This document shows positions 51,301 through 63,900 of a stretch of 64,000 nt of DNA, piece after piece. The notes under the pieces are model-generated. The model was given only the letters and a program-made list of their open reading frames with translations. It was not told where the DNA came from and made no database searches. The translations under genes were made by a program, and so were the position numbers. The stretch spans positions 10,284,541-10,348,540 of the forward strand of contig JAMKCF010000022.1 of NCBI GenBank assembly GCA_023634235.1, written 5' to 3'. This stretch comes from Pisaster brevispinus (Eukaryota > Echinodermata > Asteroidea > Forcipulatida > Asteriidae). Position 1 is the first letter of the stretch, and the number at the start of each line of letters is the position of its first letter.

Positions 51301-54300
51301 TGGGTGTGATTTGACCCTCCTTGTATTTTATTTCGTTTCTTCTTCTTTTTGTGCAGCTCTGTGTACAAAAATCCCACTGAAGATGCTTTTGAGTGGCTTT
51401 CTGAGTGTCCCAGCCTGCAGGCCATTTCCGGCACGAAGATGGTGCACATCGGCCCAAAAAGTCTGATGTTCGGGTGAAGTGGAATTCAAAGCACACTCAG
51501 GTACAAATTTCGTCTCTCTAGCATTTCTAGTTCATGAGTTATTCTCTAACTTAGCTCGGGTGTTGTTTCAAATCATTCTTGGGATGGACATGTCTTGCCT
51601 TTGTTGTTGCTCGGCCCCGGCGCGTGGGCTAACTTGCCGGTGGTTGTAGCCCTATTCCGGGGCCGCTCGCCCCGCCTAGTAAATGCTCAGAGACACGGAT
51701 CCACGACGAGGTGAGAGCCCTGAATCGTGGCTTTCCAGTGGTGGAAACCTTGTGCAAATCCGATGTTGTTATGGGTGTGATTTGACCCTCCTTGTATTTT
51801 ATTTCGTTTCTTCTTCTTTTTGTGCAGCTCTGTGTACAAAAATCCCACTGAAGATGCTTTTGAGTGGCTTTCTGAGTGTCCCAGCCTGCAGGCCATTTCC
51901 GGCACGAAGATGGTGCACATCGGCCCAAAAAGTCTGATGTTCGGGTGAAGTGGAATTCAAAGCACACTCAGGTACAAATTTCGTCTCTCTAGCATTTCTA
52001 GTTCATGAGTTATTCTCTAACTTAGCTCGGGTGTTGTTTCAAATCATTCTTGGGATGGACATGTCTTGCCTTTGTTGTTGCTCGGCCCCGGCGCGTGGGC
52101 TAACTTGCCGGTGGTTGTAGCCCTATTCCGGGGCCGCTCGCCCCGCCTAGTAAATGCTCAGAGACACGGATCCACGACGAGGTGAGAGCCCTGAATCGTG
52201 GCTTTCCAGTGGTGGAAACCTTGTGCAAATCCGATGTTGTTATGGGTGTGATTTGACCCTCCTTGTATTTTATTTCGTTTCTTCTTCTTTTTGTGCAGCT
52301 CTGTGTACAAAAATCCCACTGAAGATGCTTTTGAGTGGCTTTCTGAGTGTCCCAGCCTGCAGGCCATTTCCGGCACGAAGATGGTGCACATCGGCCCAAA
52401 AAGTCTGATGTTCGGGTGAAGTGGAATTCAAAGCACACTCAGGTACAAATTTCGTCTCTCTAGCATTTCTAGTTCATGAGTTATTCTCTAACTTAGCTCG
52501 GGTGTTGTTTCAAATCATTCTTGGGATGGACATGTCTTGCCTTTGTTGTTGCTCGGCCCCGGCGCGTGGGCTAACTTGCCGGTGGTTGTAGCCCTATTCC
52601 GGGGCCGCTCGCCCCGCCTAGTAAATGCTCAGAGACACGGATCCACGACGAGGTGAGAGCCCTGAATCGTGGCTTTCCAGTGGTGGAAACCTTGTGCAAA
52701 TCCGATGTTGTTATGGGTGTGATTTGACCCTCCTTGTATTTTATTTCGTTTCTTCTTCTTTTTGTGCAGCTCTGTGTACAAAAATCCCACTGAAGATGCT
52801 TTTGAGTGGCTTTCTGAGTGTCCCAGCCTGCAGGCCATTTCCGGCACGAAGATGGTGCACATCGGCCCAAAAAGTCTGATGTTCGGGTGAAGTGGAATTC
52901 AAAGCACACTCAGGTACAAATTTCGTCTCTCTAGCATTTCTAGTTCATGAGTTATTCTCTAACTTAGCTCGGGTGTTGTTTCAAATCATTCTTGGGATGG
53001 ACATGTCTTGCCTTTGTTGTTGCTCGGCCCCGGCGCGTGGGCTAACTTGCCGGTGGTTGTAGCCCTATTCCGGGGCCGCTCGCCCCGCCTAGTAAATGCT
53101 CAGAGACACGGATCCACGACGAGGTGAGAGCCCTGAATCGTGGCTTTCCAGTGGTGGAAACCTTGTGCAAATCCGATGTTGTTATGGGTGTGATTTGACC
53201 CTCCTTGTATTTTATTTCGTTTCTTCTTCTTTTTGTGCAGCTCTGTGTACAAAAATCCCACTGAAGATGCTTTTGAGTGGCTTTCTGAGTGTCCCAGCCT
53301 GCAGGCCATTTCCGGCACGAAGATGGTGCACATCGGCCCAAAAAGTCTGATGTTCGGGTGAAGTGGAATTCAAAGCACACTCAGGTACAAATTTCGTCTC
53401 TCTAGCATTTCTAGTTCATGAGTTATTCTCTAACTTAGCTCGGGTGTTGTTTCAAATCATTCTTGGGATGGACATGTCTTGCCTTTGTTGTTGCTCGGCC
53501 CCGGCGCGTGGGCTAACTTGCCGGTGGTTGTAGCCCTATTCCGGGGCCGCTCGCCCCGCCTAGTAAATGCTCAGAGACACGGATCCACGACGAGGTGAGA
53601 GCCCTGAATCGTGGCTTTCCAGTGGTGGAAACCTTGTGCAAATCCGATGTTGTTATGGGTGTGATTTGACCCTCCTTGTATTTTATTTCGTTTCTTCTTC
53701 TTTTTGTGCAGCTCTGTGTACAAAAATCCCACTGAAGATGCTTTTGAGTGGCTTTCTGAGTGTCCCAGCCTGCAGGCCATTTCCGGCACGAAGATGGTGC
53801 ACATCGGCCCAAAAAGTCTGATGTTCGGGTGAAGTGGAATTCAAAGCACACTCAGGTACAAATTTCGTCTCTCTAGCATTTCTAGTTCATGAGTTATTCT
53901 CTAACTTAGCTCGGGTGTTGTTTCAAATCATTCTTGGGATGGACATGTCTTGCCTTTGTTGTTGCTCGGCCCCGGCGCGTGGGCTAACTTGCCGGTGGTT
54001 GTAGCCCTATTCCGGGGCCGCTCGCCCCGCCTAGTAAATGCTCAGAGACACGGATCCACGACGAGGTGAGAGCCCTGAATCGTGGCTTTCCAGTGGTGGA
54101 AACCTTGTGCAAATCCGATGTTGTTATGGGTGTGATTTGACCCTCCTTGTATTTTATTTCGTTTCTTCTTCTTTTTGTGCAGCTCTGTGTACAAAAATCC
54201 CACTGAAGATGCTTTTGAGTGGCTTTCTGAGTGTCCCAGCCTGCAGGCCATTTCCGGCACGAAGATGGTGCACATCGGCCCAAAAAGTCTGATGTTCGGG

Positions 54301-54508
54301 TGAAGTGGAATTCAAAGCACACTCAGGTACAAATTTCGTCTCTCTAGCATTTCTAGTTCATGAGTTATTCTCTAACTTAGCTCGGGTGTTGTTTCAAATC
54401 ATTCTTGGGATGGACATGTCTTGCCTTTGTTGTTGCTCGGCCCCGGCGCGTGGGCTAACTTGCCGGTGGTTGTAGCCCTATTCCGGGGCCGCTCGCCCCG
54501 CCTAGTAA

Positions 54509-54950
54509 ATGCTCAGCGTGGCCTTTTCCAGTGGTGGAAACCTTGTGCAAATCCGATGTTGTTATGGGTGTGATTTGACCCTCCTTGTATTTTATTTCGT
54601 TTCTTCTTCTTTTTGTGCAGCTCTGTGTACAAAAAATCCCACTGAAGATGCTTTTGAGTGGCTTTCTGAGTGTCCCAGCCTGCAGGCCATTTCCGGCACG
54701 AAGATGGTGCACATCGGGCCCAAAAAGTCTGATGTTCGGGTGAAGTGGAATTCAAAGCACACTCAGGTACAAATTTCGTCTCTCTAGCATTTCTAGTTCA
54801 TGAGTTATTCTCTAACTTAGCTCGGGTGTTGTTTCAAATCATTCTTGGGATGGACATGTCTTGCCTTTGTTGTTGCTCGGCCCCGGCGCGTGGGGCTAAC
54901 TTGCCGGTGGTTGTAGCCCTATTCCGGGGCCGCTCGCCCCGCCTAGTAAA
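54509..54950. repeat. Monomer with 35-bp internal deletion
   Basis: After ATGCTCAG (ending 54516) the sequence jumps to CGTGG, skipping 35 bases that normally include the BamHI site and the GTGAGA donor. Two extra bases follow at once (CCTTTT for CTTT). No obvious microhomology flanks the junction. It is the first copy of the indel-rich stretch, so it may be a consensus artefact rather than a true deletion. Confidence 0.7.
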
Positions 54951-57900
54951 ATGCTCAGAGACACGGATCCACGACGAGGTGAGAGCCCTGAATCGTGGCT
55001 TTCCAGTGGTGGAAACCTTGTGCAAATCCGATGTTGTTATGGGTGTGATTTGACCCTCCTTGTATTTTATTTTCGTTTCTTCTTCTTTTTGTGCAGCTCT
55101 GTGTACAAAAATCCCACTGAAGATGCTTTTGAGTGGCTTTCTGAGTGTCCCAGCCTGCAGGCCATTTCCGGCACGAAGATGGTGCACATCGGCCCAAAAA
55201 GTCTGATGTTCGGGTGAAGTGGAATTCAAAGCACACTCAGGTACAAATTTCGTCTCTCTAGCATTTCTAGTTCATGAGTTATTCTCTAACTTAGCTCGGG
55301 TGTTGTTTCAAATCATTCTTGGGATGGACCATGTCTTGCCTTTGTTGTTGCTCGGCCCCGGCGCGTGGGCTAACTTGCCGGTGGTTGTAGCCCTATTCCG
55401 GGGCCGCTCGCCCCGCCTAGTAAATGCTCAGAGACACGGATCCACGACGAGGTGAGAGCCCTGAATCGTTGGCTTTCCAGTGGTGGAAACCTTGTGCAAA
55501 TCCGATGTTTGTTTATGGGTGTGATTTGACCCTCCTTGTATTTTATTTTCGTTTCTTCTTCTTTTTGTGCAGCTCTGTGTACAAAAATCCCACTGAAGAT
55601 GCTTTTGAGTGGCTTTCCTGAGTGTCCCAGCCTGCAGGCCATTTCCGGCACGAAGATGGTGCACATCGGCCCAAAAAGTCTGATGTTCGGGTGAAGTGGA
55701 AATTCAAAGCACACCTCAGGTACAAATTTCGTCTCTCTAGCATTTCTAGTTCATGAGTTATTCTCTAACTTAGCTCGGTGTTGTTTCAAATCATTCTTGG
55801 GATGGACATGTCTTGCCTTTGTTGTTGCTCGGCCCCGGCGCGTGGGCTAACTTGCCGGTGGTTGTAGCCCTATTCCGGGGCCGCTCGCCCCGCCTAGTAA
55901 ATGCTCAGAGACACGGATCCACGACGAGGTGAGAGCCCTGAATCGTGGCTTTCCAGTGGTGGAAACCTTGTGCAAATCCGATGTTGTTATGGGTGTGATT
56001 TGACCCTCCTTGTATTTTATTTCGTTTCTTCTTCTTTTTGTGCAGCTCTGTGTACAAAAATCCCACTGAAGATGCTTTTTGAGTGGCTTTCTGAGTGTCC
56101 CAGCCTGCAGGCCATTTCCGGCACGAAGATGGTGCACATCGGCCCAAAAAGTCTGATGTTCGGGTGAAGTGGAATTCAAAGCACACTCAGGTACAAATTT
56201 CGTCTCTCTAGCATTTCTAGTTCATGAGTTATTCTCTAACTTAGCTCGGGTGTTGTTTCAAATCATTCTTGGGATGGACATGTCTTGCCTTTGTTGTTGC
56301 TCGGCCCCGGCGCGTGGGCTAACTTGCCGGTGGTTGTAGCCCTATTCCGGGGCCGCCCTCGCCCCCGCCTAGTAAATGCTCAGAGGACACGGATCCACGA
56401 CGAGGTGAGAGCCCTGAATCGTGGCTTTCCAGTGTGGAAACCTTGTGCAAATCCGATGTTGTTATGGGTGTGATTTGACCCTCCTTGTATTTTATTTCGT
56501 TTCTTCTTCTTTTTGTGCAGCTCTGTGTACAAAAATCCCACTGAAGATGCTTTTTGAGTGGCTTTCTGAGTGTCCCAGCCTGCAGGCCATTTCCGGCACG
56601 AAGATGGTGCACATCGGCCCAAAAAGTCTGATGTTTCGGGGTGAAGTGGAATTCAAAAGCACACTCAGGTACAAATTTCGTCTCTCTAGCATTTCTAGTT
56701 CATGAGTTATTCTCTAACTTAGCTCGGGTGTTGTTCAAATCATTCTTGGGATGGACATGTCTTGCCTTTGTTGTTGCTCGGCCCCGGCGCGTGGGCTAAC
56801 TTGCCGGTGGTTGTAGCCCTATTCCGGGGCCGCTCGCCCCGCCTAGTAAATGCTCAGAGACACGGATCCACGACGAGGTGAGAGCCCTGAATCGTGGCTT
56901 TCCAGTGGTGGAAACCTTGTGCAAATCCGATGTTGTTATGGGTGTGATTTGACCCTCCTTGTATTTTATTTCGTTTCTTCTTCTTTTTGTGCAGCTCTGT
57001 GTACAAAAATCCCACTGAAGATGCTTTTTGAGTGGCTTTCTGAGTGTCCCAGCCTGCAGGCCATTTCCGGCACGAAGATGCGTGCACATCGGCCCCAAAA
57101 CGTCTGATGTTCGGGTGAAGTGGAATTCAAAGCACACTCAGGTACAAATTTCGTCTCTCTAGCATTTCTAGTTCATGAGTTATTCTCTAACTTAGCTCGG
57201 GTGTTGTTTCAAATCATTCTTGGGATGGACATGTCTTGCCTTTGTTGTTGCTCGGCCCCGGCGCGTGGGCTAACTTGCCGGTGGTTGTAGCCCTATTCCG
57301 GGGCCGCTCGCCCCGCCTAGTAAATGCTCAGAGGACACGGATCCACGACGAGGTGAGAGCCCTGAATCGTGGCTTTCCAGTGGTGGAAACCTTGTGCAAA
57401 TCCGATGTTGTTATGGGTGTGATTTGACCCTCCTTGTATTTTATTTCGTTTCTTCTTCTTTTTGTGCAGCTCTGTGTACAAAAAATCCCACTGAAGATGC
57501 TTTTGAGTGGCTTTCTGAGTGTCCCAGCCTGCAGGCCATTTCCGGCACGAAGATGGTGCACATCGGCCCAAAAAGTCTGATGTTCGGGTGAAGTGGAATT
57601 CAAAGCACACTCAGGTACAAATTTCGTCTCTCTAGCATTTCTAGTTCATGAGTTATTCTCTAACTTAGCTCGGGTGTTGTTTCAAATCATTCTTGGGATG
57701 GACATGTCTTGCCTTTGTTGTTGCTCGGCCCCGGCGCGTGGGCTAACTTGCCGGTGGTTGTAGCCCTATTCCGGGGCCGCTCGCCCCGCCCGTAGTAAAT
57801 GCTGCAGAGACACGGATCCACGACGAGGTGAGAGCCCTGAATCGTGGCTTTCCAGTGGTGGAAACCTTGTGCAAATCCGATGTTGTTATGGGGTGTGATT

Positions 57901-60900
57901 TGACCCTCCTTGTATTTTATTTCGTTTCTTTCTCTTTTTTGTGCTGCTCTGTGTACAAAAATCCCACTGAAGATGCTTTTGAGTGGCTTTCTGAGTGTCC
58001 CAGCCTGCAGGCCATTTCCGGCACGAAGATGGTGCACATCGGCCCAAAAAGTCTGATGTTCGGGTGAAGTGGAATTCAAAGCACACTCAGGTACAAATTT
58101 CGTCTCTCTAGCATTTCTAGTTCATGAGTTATTCTCTAACTTAGCTCGGGTGTTGTTTCAAATCATTCTTGGGATGGACATGTCTTGCCTTTGTTGTTGC
58201 TCGGCCCTCGGCGCGTGGGCTAACTTGCCGGTGGTTGTAGCCCTATTCCGGGCCGCTCGCCCCGCCTAGTAAATGCTCAGAGACACGGATCCACGACGAG
58301 GTGAGAGCCCTGAATCGTGGCTTTCCAGTGGTGGAAACCTTGTGCAAATCCGATGTTGTTATGGGTGTGATTTGACCCTCCTTGTATTTTATTTCGTTTC
58401 TTCTTCTTTTTGTGCAGCTCTGTGTACAAAAATCCCACTGAAGATGCTTTTGAGTGGCTTTCTGAGTGTCCCAGCCTGCAGGCCATTTCCGGCACGAAGA
58501 TGGTGCACATCGGCCCAAAAAGTCTGATGTTCGGGTGAAGTGGAATTCAAAGCACACTCAGGTACAAATTTCGTCTCTCTAGCATTTCTAGTTCATGAGT
58601 TATTCTCTAACTTAGCTCGGGTGTTGTTTCAAATCATTCTTGGGATGGACATGTCTTGCCTTTGTTGTTGCTCGGCCGCCGGCGCGTGGGCTAACTTGCC
58701 GGTGGTTGTAGCCCTATTCCGGGGCCGCTCGCCCCGCCTAGTAAATGCTCAGAGACACGGATCCACGACGAGGTGAGAGCCCTGAATCGTGGCTTTCCAG
58801 TGGTGGAAACCTTGTGCAAATCCGATGTTGTTATGGGTGTGATTTGACCCTCCTTGTATTTTATTTCGTTTCTTCTTCCTTTTTGTGCAGCTCTGTGTAC
58901 AAAAATCCCACTGAAGATGCTTTTGAGTGGCTTTCTGAGTGTCCCAGCCTGCAGGCCATTTCCGGCACGAAGATGGTGCACATCGGCCCAAAAAGTCTGA
59001 TGTTCGGGTGAAGTGGAATTCAAAGCACACTCAGGTACAAAATTTCGTCTCTCTAGCATTTCTAGTTCATGAGTTATTCTCTAACTTAGCTCGGGTGTTG
59101 TTTCAAATCATTCTTGGGATGGACATGTCTTGCCTTTGTTGTTGCTCGGCCCCGGCGCGTGGGCTAACCTTGCCGGTGGTTGTAGCCCTATTCCGGGGCC
59201 GCTCGCCCCGCCTAGTAAATGCTCAGAGACACGGATCCACGACGAGGTGAGAGCCCTGAATCGTGGCTTTCCAGTGGTGGAAACCTTGTGCAAATCCGAT
59301 GTTGTTATGGTGTGTGATTTGACCCTCCTTGTATTTTATTTCGTTTCTTCTTCTTTTTGTGCAGCTCTGTGTACAAAAATCCACTGAAGATGCTTTTGAG
59401 TGGCTTTCTGAGTGTCCCAGCCTGCAGGCCATTTCCGGCACGAAGATGGTGCACATCGGCCCAAAAAGTCTGATGTTCGGGTGAAGTGGAATTCAAAGCA
59501 CACTCAGGTACAAATTTCGTCTCTCTAGCATTTCTAGTTCATGAGTTATTCTCTAACTTAGCTCGGGTGTTGTTTCAAATCATTCTTGGGATGGACATGT
59601 CTTGCCTTTGTTGTTGCTCGGCCCCGGCGCGTGGGCTAACTTGCCGGTGGTTGTAGCCCTATTCCGGGGCCGCTCGCCCCGCCTAGTAAATGCTCAGAGA
59701 CACGGATCCACGACGAGGTGAGAGCCCTGAATCGTGGCTTTCCAGTGGTGGAAACCTTGTGCAAATCCGATGTTGTTATGGGTGTGATTTGACCCTCCTT
59801 GTATTTTATTTCGTTTCTTCTTCTTTTTGTGCAGCTCTGTGTACAAAAATCCCACTGAAAGATGCTTTTGAGTGGCTTTCTGAGTGTCCCAGCCTGCAGG
59901 CCATTTCCGGCACGAAGATGGTGCACATCGGCCAAAAAGTCTGATGTTCGGGTGAAGTGGAATTCAAAGCACACTCAGGTACAAATTTCGTCTCTCTAGC
60001 ATTTCTAGTTCATGAGTTATTCTCTAACTTAGCTCGGGTGTTTGTTTCAAATCATTCTTGGGATGGACATGTCTTGCCTTTGTTGTTGCTCGGCCCCGGC
60101 GCGTGGGCTAACTTGCCGGTGGTTGTAGCCCTATTCCGGGGCGCTCGCCTCGCCCGCCTAGTAAATGCTCAGAGACACGGATCCACGACGAAGGTGAGAG
60201 CCCTGAATCGTGGCTTTCCAGTGGTGGAAACCTTGTGCAAATCCGATGTTGTTATGGGTGTGATTTGACCCTCCTTGTATTTTATTTCGTTTCTTCTTCT
60301 TTTTGTGCAGCTCTGTGTACAAAAATCCCACTGAAGATGCTTTTGAGTGGCTTTCTGAGTGTCCCAGCCTGCAGGCCATTTCCGGCACGAAGATGGTGCA
60401 CATCGGCCCAAAAAGTCTGATGTTCGGGTGAAGTGGAATTCAAAGCACACTCAGGTACAAATTTCGTCTCTCTAGCATTTCTAGTTCATGAGTTATTCTC
60501 TAACTTAGCTCGGGTGTTGTTTCAAATCATTCTTGGGATGGACATGTCTTGCCTTTGTTGTTGCTCGGGCCCCGGCGCGTGGGCTAACTTCGCGGTGGTT
60601 GTAGCCCTATTCCGGGGGCCGCTCGCCCCGCCCTAGTAAATGCTCAGAGACACGGATCCACGACGAGGTGAGAGCCCTGAATCGTGGCTTTCCAGTGGTG
60701 GAAAACCTTGTGCAAATCCGATGTTGTTATGGGTGTGATTTGACCCTCCTTGTATTTTATTTCGTTTCTTCTTCTTTTTGTGCAGCTCTGTGTACAAAAA
60801 TCCCACTGAAGATGCTTTTGAGTGGCTTTCTGAGTGTCCCAGCCTGCAGGCCATTTCCGGCACGAAGATGGTGCACATCGGCCCAAAAAGTCTGATGTTC

Positions 60901-63900
60901 GGGGTGAAGTGGAATTCAAAGCACACTCAGGTACAAATTTCGTCTCTCTAGCATTTCTAGTTCATGAGTTATTCTCTAACTTAGCTCGGGTGTTGTTTCA
61001 AATCATTCTTGGATGGACATGTCTTGCCTTTGTTGTTGTGGCTCGGCCCCGCGCGTGGGCTAACTTGCCGGTGGTTGTAGCCCTATTCCGGGGCCGCTCG
61101 CCCCGCCTAGTAAATGCTCAGAGAGCAACGGATCCACGACGAGGTGAGAGCCCTGAATCGTGGCTTTCCAGTGGTGGAAAACCTTGTGCAAATCCGATGT
61201 TGTTATGGGTGTGATTTGACCCCTCCTTGTATTTTATTTCGTTTCTTCTTCTTTTTGTTGCAGCTCTGTGTACAAAAATCCCACTGAAGATGCTTTTGAG
61301 TGGCTTTCTGAGTGTCCCAGCCTGCAGGCCATTTCCGGCACGAAGATGGTGCACATCGGCCCAAAAAGTCTGATGTTCGGGTGAAGTGGAATTCAAAGCA
61401 CACTCAGGTACAAATTTCGTCTCTCTAGCATTTCTAGTTCATGAGTTATTCTCTAACTTAGCTCGGGTGTTGTTTCAAATCATTCTTGGGATGGACATGT
61501 CTTGCCTTTGTTGTTGCTCGGCCCGGCGCGTGGGCTAACTTGCCGGTGGTTGTAGCCCTATTCCGGGGCCGCTCGCCCCGCCTAGTAAATGCTCAGAGAC
61601 ACGGATCCACGACGAGGTGAGAGCCCTGAATCGTGGCTTTCCAGTGGTGGAAACCTTGTGCAAATCCGATGTTGTTATGGGTGTGATTTGACCCTCCTTG
61701 TATTTTATTTCGTTTCTTCTTCTTTTTGTGCAGCTCTGTGTACAAAAATCCCACTGAAGATGCTTTTGAGTGGCTTTCTGAGTGTCCCCAGCCTGCAGGC
61801 CATTTCCGGCACGAAGATGGTGCACATCGGCCCAAAAAGTCTGATGTTCGGGTGAAGTGGAATTCAAAGCACACTCAGGTACAAATTTCCGTCTCTCTAG
61901 CATTTCTAGTTCATGAGTTATTCTCTAACTTAGCTCGGGTGTTGTTTTCAAATCATTCTTGGGATGGACATGTCTTGCCTTTGTTGTTGCTCGGCCCCGG
62001 CGCGTGGGCTAACTTGCCGGTGGGTTGTAGCCCTATTCCGGGCGCGCTCGCCCCGCCTAGTAAATGCTCAGAGGACACGGATCCACGACGAGGTGAGAGC
62101 CCTGAATCGTGGCTTTCCAGTGGTGGAAACCTTGTGCAAATCCGATGTTGTTATGGTGTGATTTGACCCTCCTTGTATTTTATTTCGTTTCTTCTTCTTT
62201 TTGTGCAGCTCTGTGTACAAAAATCCCACTGAAGATGCTTTTGAGTGGCTTTCTGAGTGTCCCAGCCTGCAGGCCATTTCCGGCACGAAGATGAGTGCAC
62301 ATCGGGCCCAAAAAGTCTGATGTTCGGGTGAAGTGGAATTCAAAGCACACTCAGGGTACAAATTTCGTCTCTCTAGCATTTCTAGTTCATGAGTTATTCT
62401 CTAACTTAGCTCGGGTGTTGTTTCAAATCATTCTTGGGATGGACATGTCTTGCCTTTGTTGTTGCTCGGCCCCGGCGCGTGGGCTAACTTGCCGGTGGTT
62501 GTAGCCCTATTCCGGGGCCGCTCGCCCCCGCCTAGTAAATGCTCAGAGACACGGATCCACGACGAGGTGAGAGCCCTGAATCGTGGCTTTCCAGTGGTGG
62601 AAACCTTGTGCAAATCCGATGTTGTTATGGGTGTGATTTGACCCTCCTTGTATTTTATTTCGTTTCTTCTTCTTTTTGTGCAGCTCTGTGTACAAAAAAT
62701 CCCACTGAAGATGCTTTTGAGTGGCTTTTCTGAGTGTCCCAGCCTGCAGGCCATTTCCGGCACGAAGATGGTGCACATCGGCCCAAAAAGTCTGATGTTC
62801 GGGTTGAAGTGGAATTCAAAGCACACTCAGGTACAAATTTCGTCTCTCTAGCATTTCTAGTTCATGAGTTATTCTCTAACTTAGCTCGGGTGTTGTTTCA
62901 AATCATTCTTGGGATGGACATGTCTTGCCTTTGTTGTTGCTCGGCCCCGGCGCGTGGGCTAACTTGCCGGTGGTTGTAGCCCTATTCCGGGGCCGCTCGC
63001 CCGCCTAGTAAATGCTCAGAGACACGGATCCACGACGAGGTGAGAGCCCTGAATCGTGGGCTTTCCCAGTGGTGGAAACCTTGTGCAAATCCGATGTTGT
63101 TATGGGTGTGATTTGACCCTCCTTGTATTTTATTTCGTTTCTTCTTCTTTTTGTGCAGCTCTGTGTACAAAAATCCCACTGAAGATGCTTTTGAGTGGCT
63201 TTCTGAGTGTCCCAGCCTGCAGGCCATTTCCGGCACGAAGATGGTGCACATCGGCCCAAAAAGTCTGATGTTCGGGTGAAGTGGAATTCAAAGCACACTC
63301 AGGTACAAATTTCGTCTCTCTAGCATTTCTAGTTCATGAGTTATTCTCTAACTTAGCTCGGGTGTTGTTTCAAATCATTCTTGGGATGGACATGTCTTGC
63401 CTTTGTTGTTGCTCGGCCCCGGCGCGTGGGCTAACTTGCCGGTGGTTGTAGCCCTATTCCGGGGCCGCTCGCCCCGCCTAGTAAATGCTCAGAGACACGG
63501 ATCCACGACGAGGTGAGAGCCCTGAATCGTGGCTTTCCAGTGGTGGAAACCTTGTGCAAATCCGATGTTGTTATGGGTGTGATTTGACCCTCCTTGTATT
63601 TTATTTCGTTTCTTTCTTCTTTTTGTGCAGCTCTGTGTACAAAAATCCCACTGAAGATGCTTTTGAGTGGCTTTCTGAGTGTCCCCAGCCTGCAGGCCAT
63701 TTCCGGCACGAAGATGGTGCACATCGGCCAAAAAGTCTGATGTTCGGGTGAAGTGGAATTCAAAGCACACTCAGGTACAAATTTCGTTCTCTCTAGCATT
63801 TCTAGTTCATGAGTTATTCTCTAACTTAGCTCGGGTGTTGTTTCAAATCATTCTTGGGATGGACATGTCTTGCCTTTGTTGTTGCTCGGCCCCGGCGCGT

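Noticed and set aside
61726..62166. Longer or new open frames in the right-hand stretch (up to 146 residues)
   Set aside because: They arise by chance frame changes from the single-base insertions that mark this stretch and are not shared between monomers.
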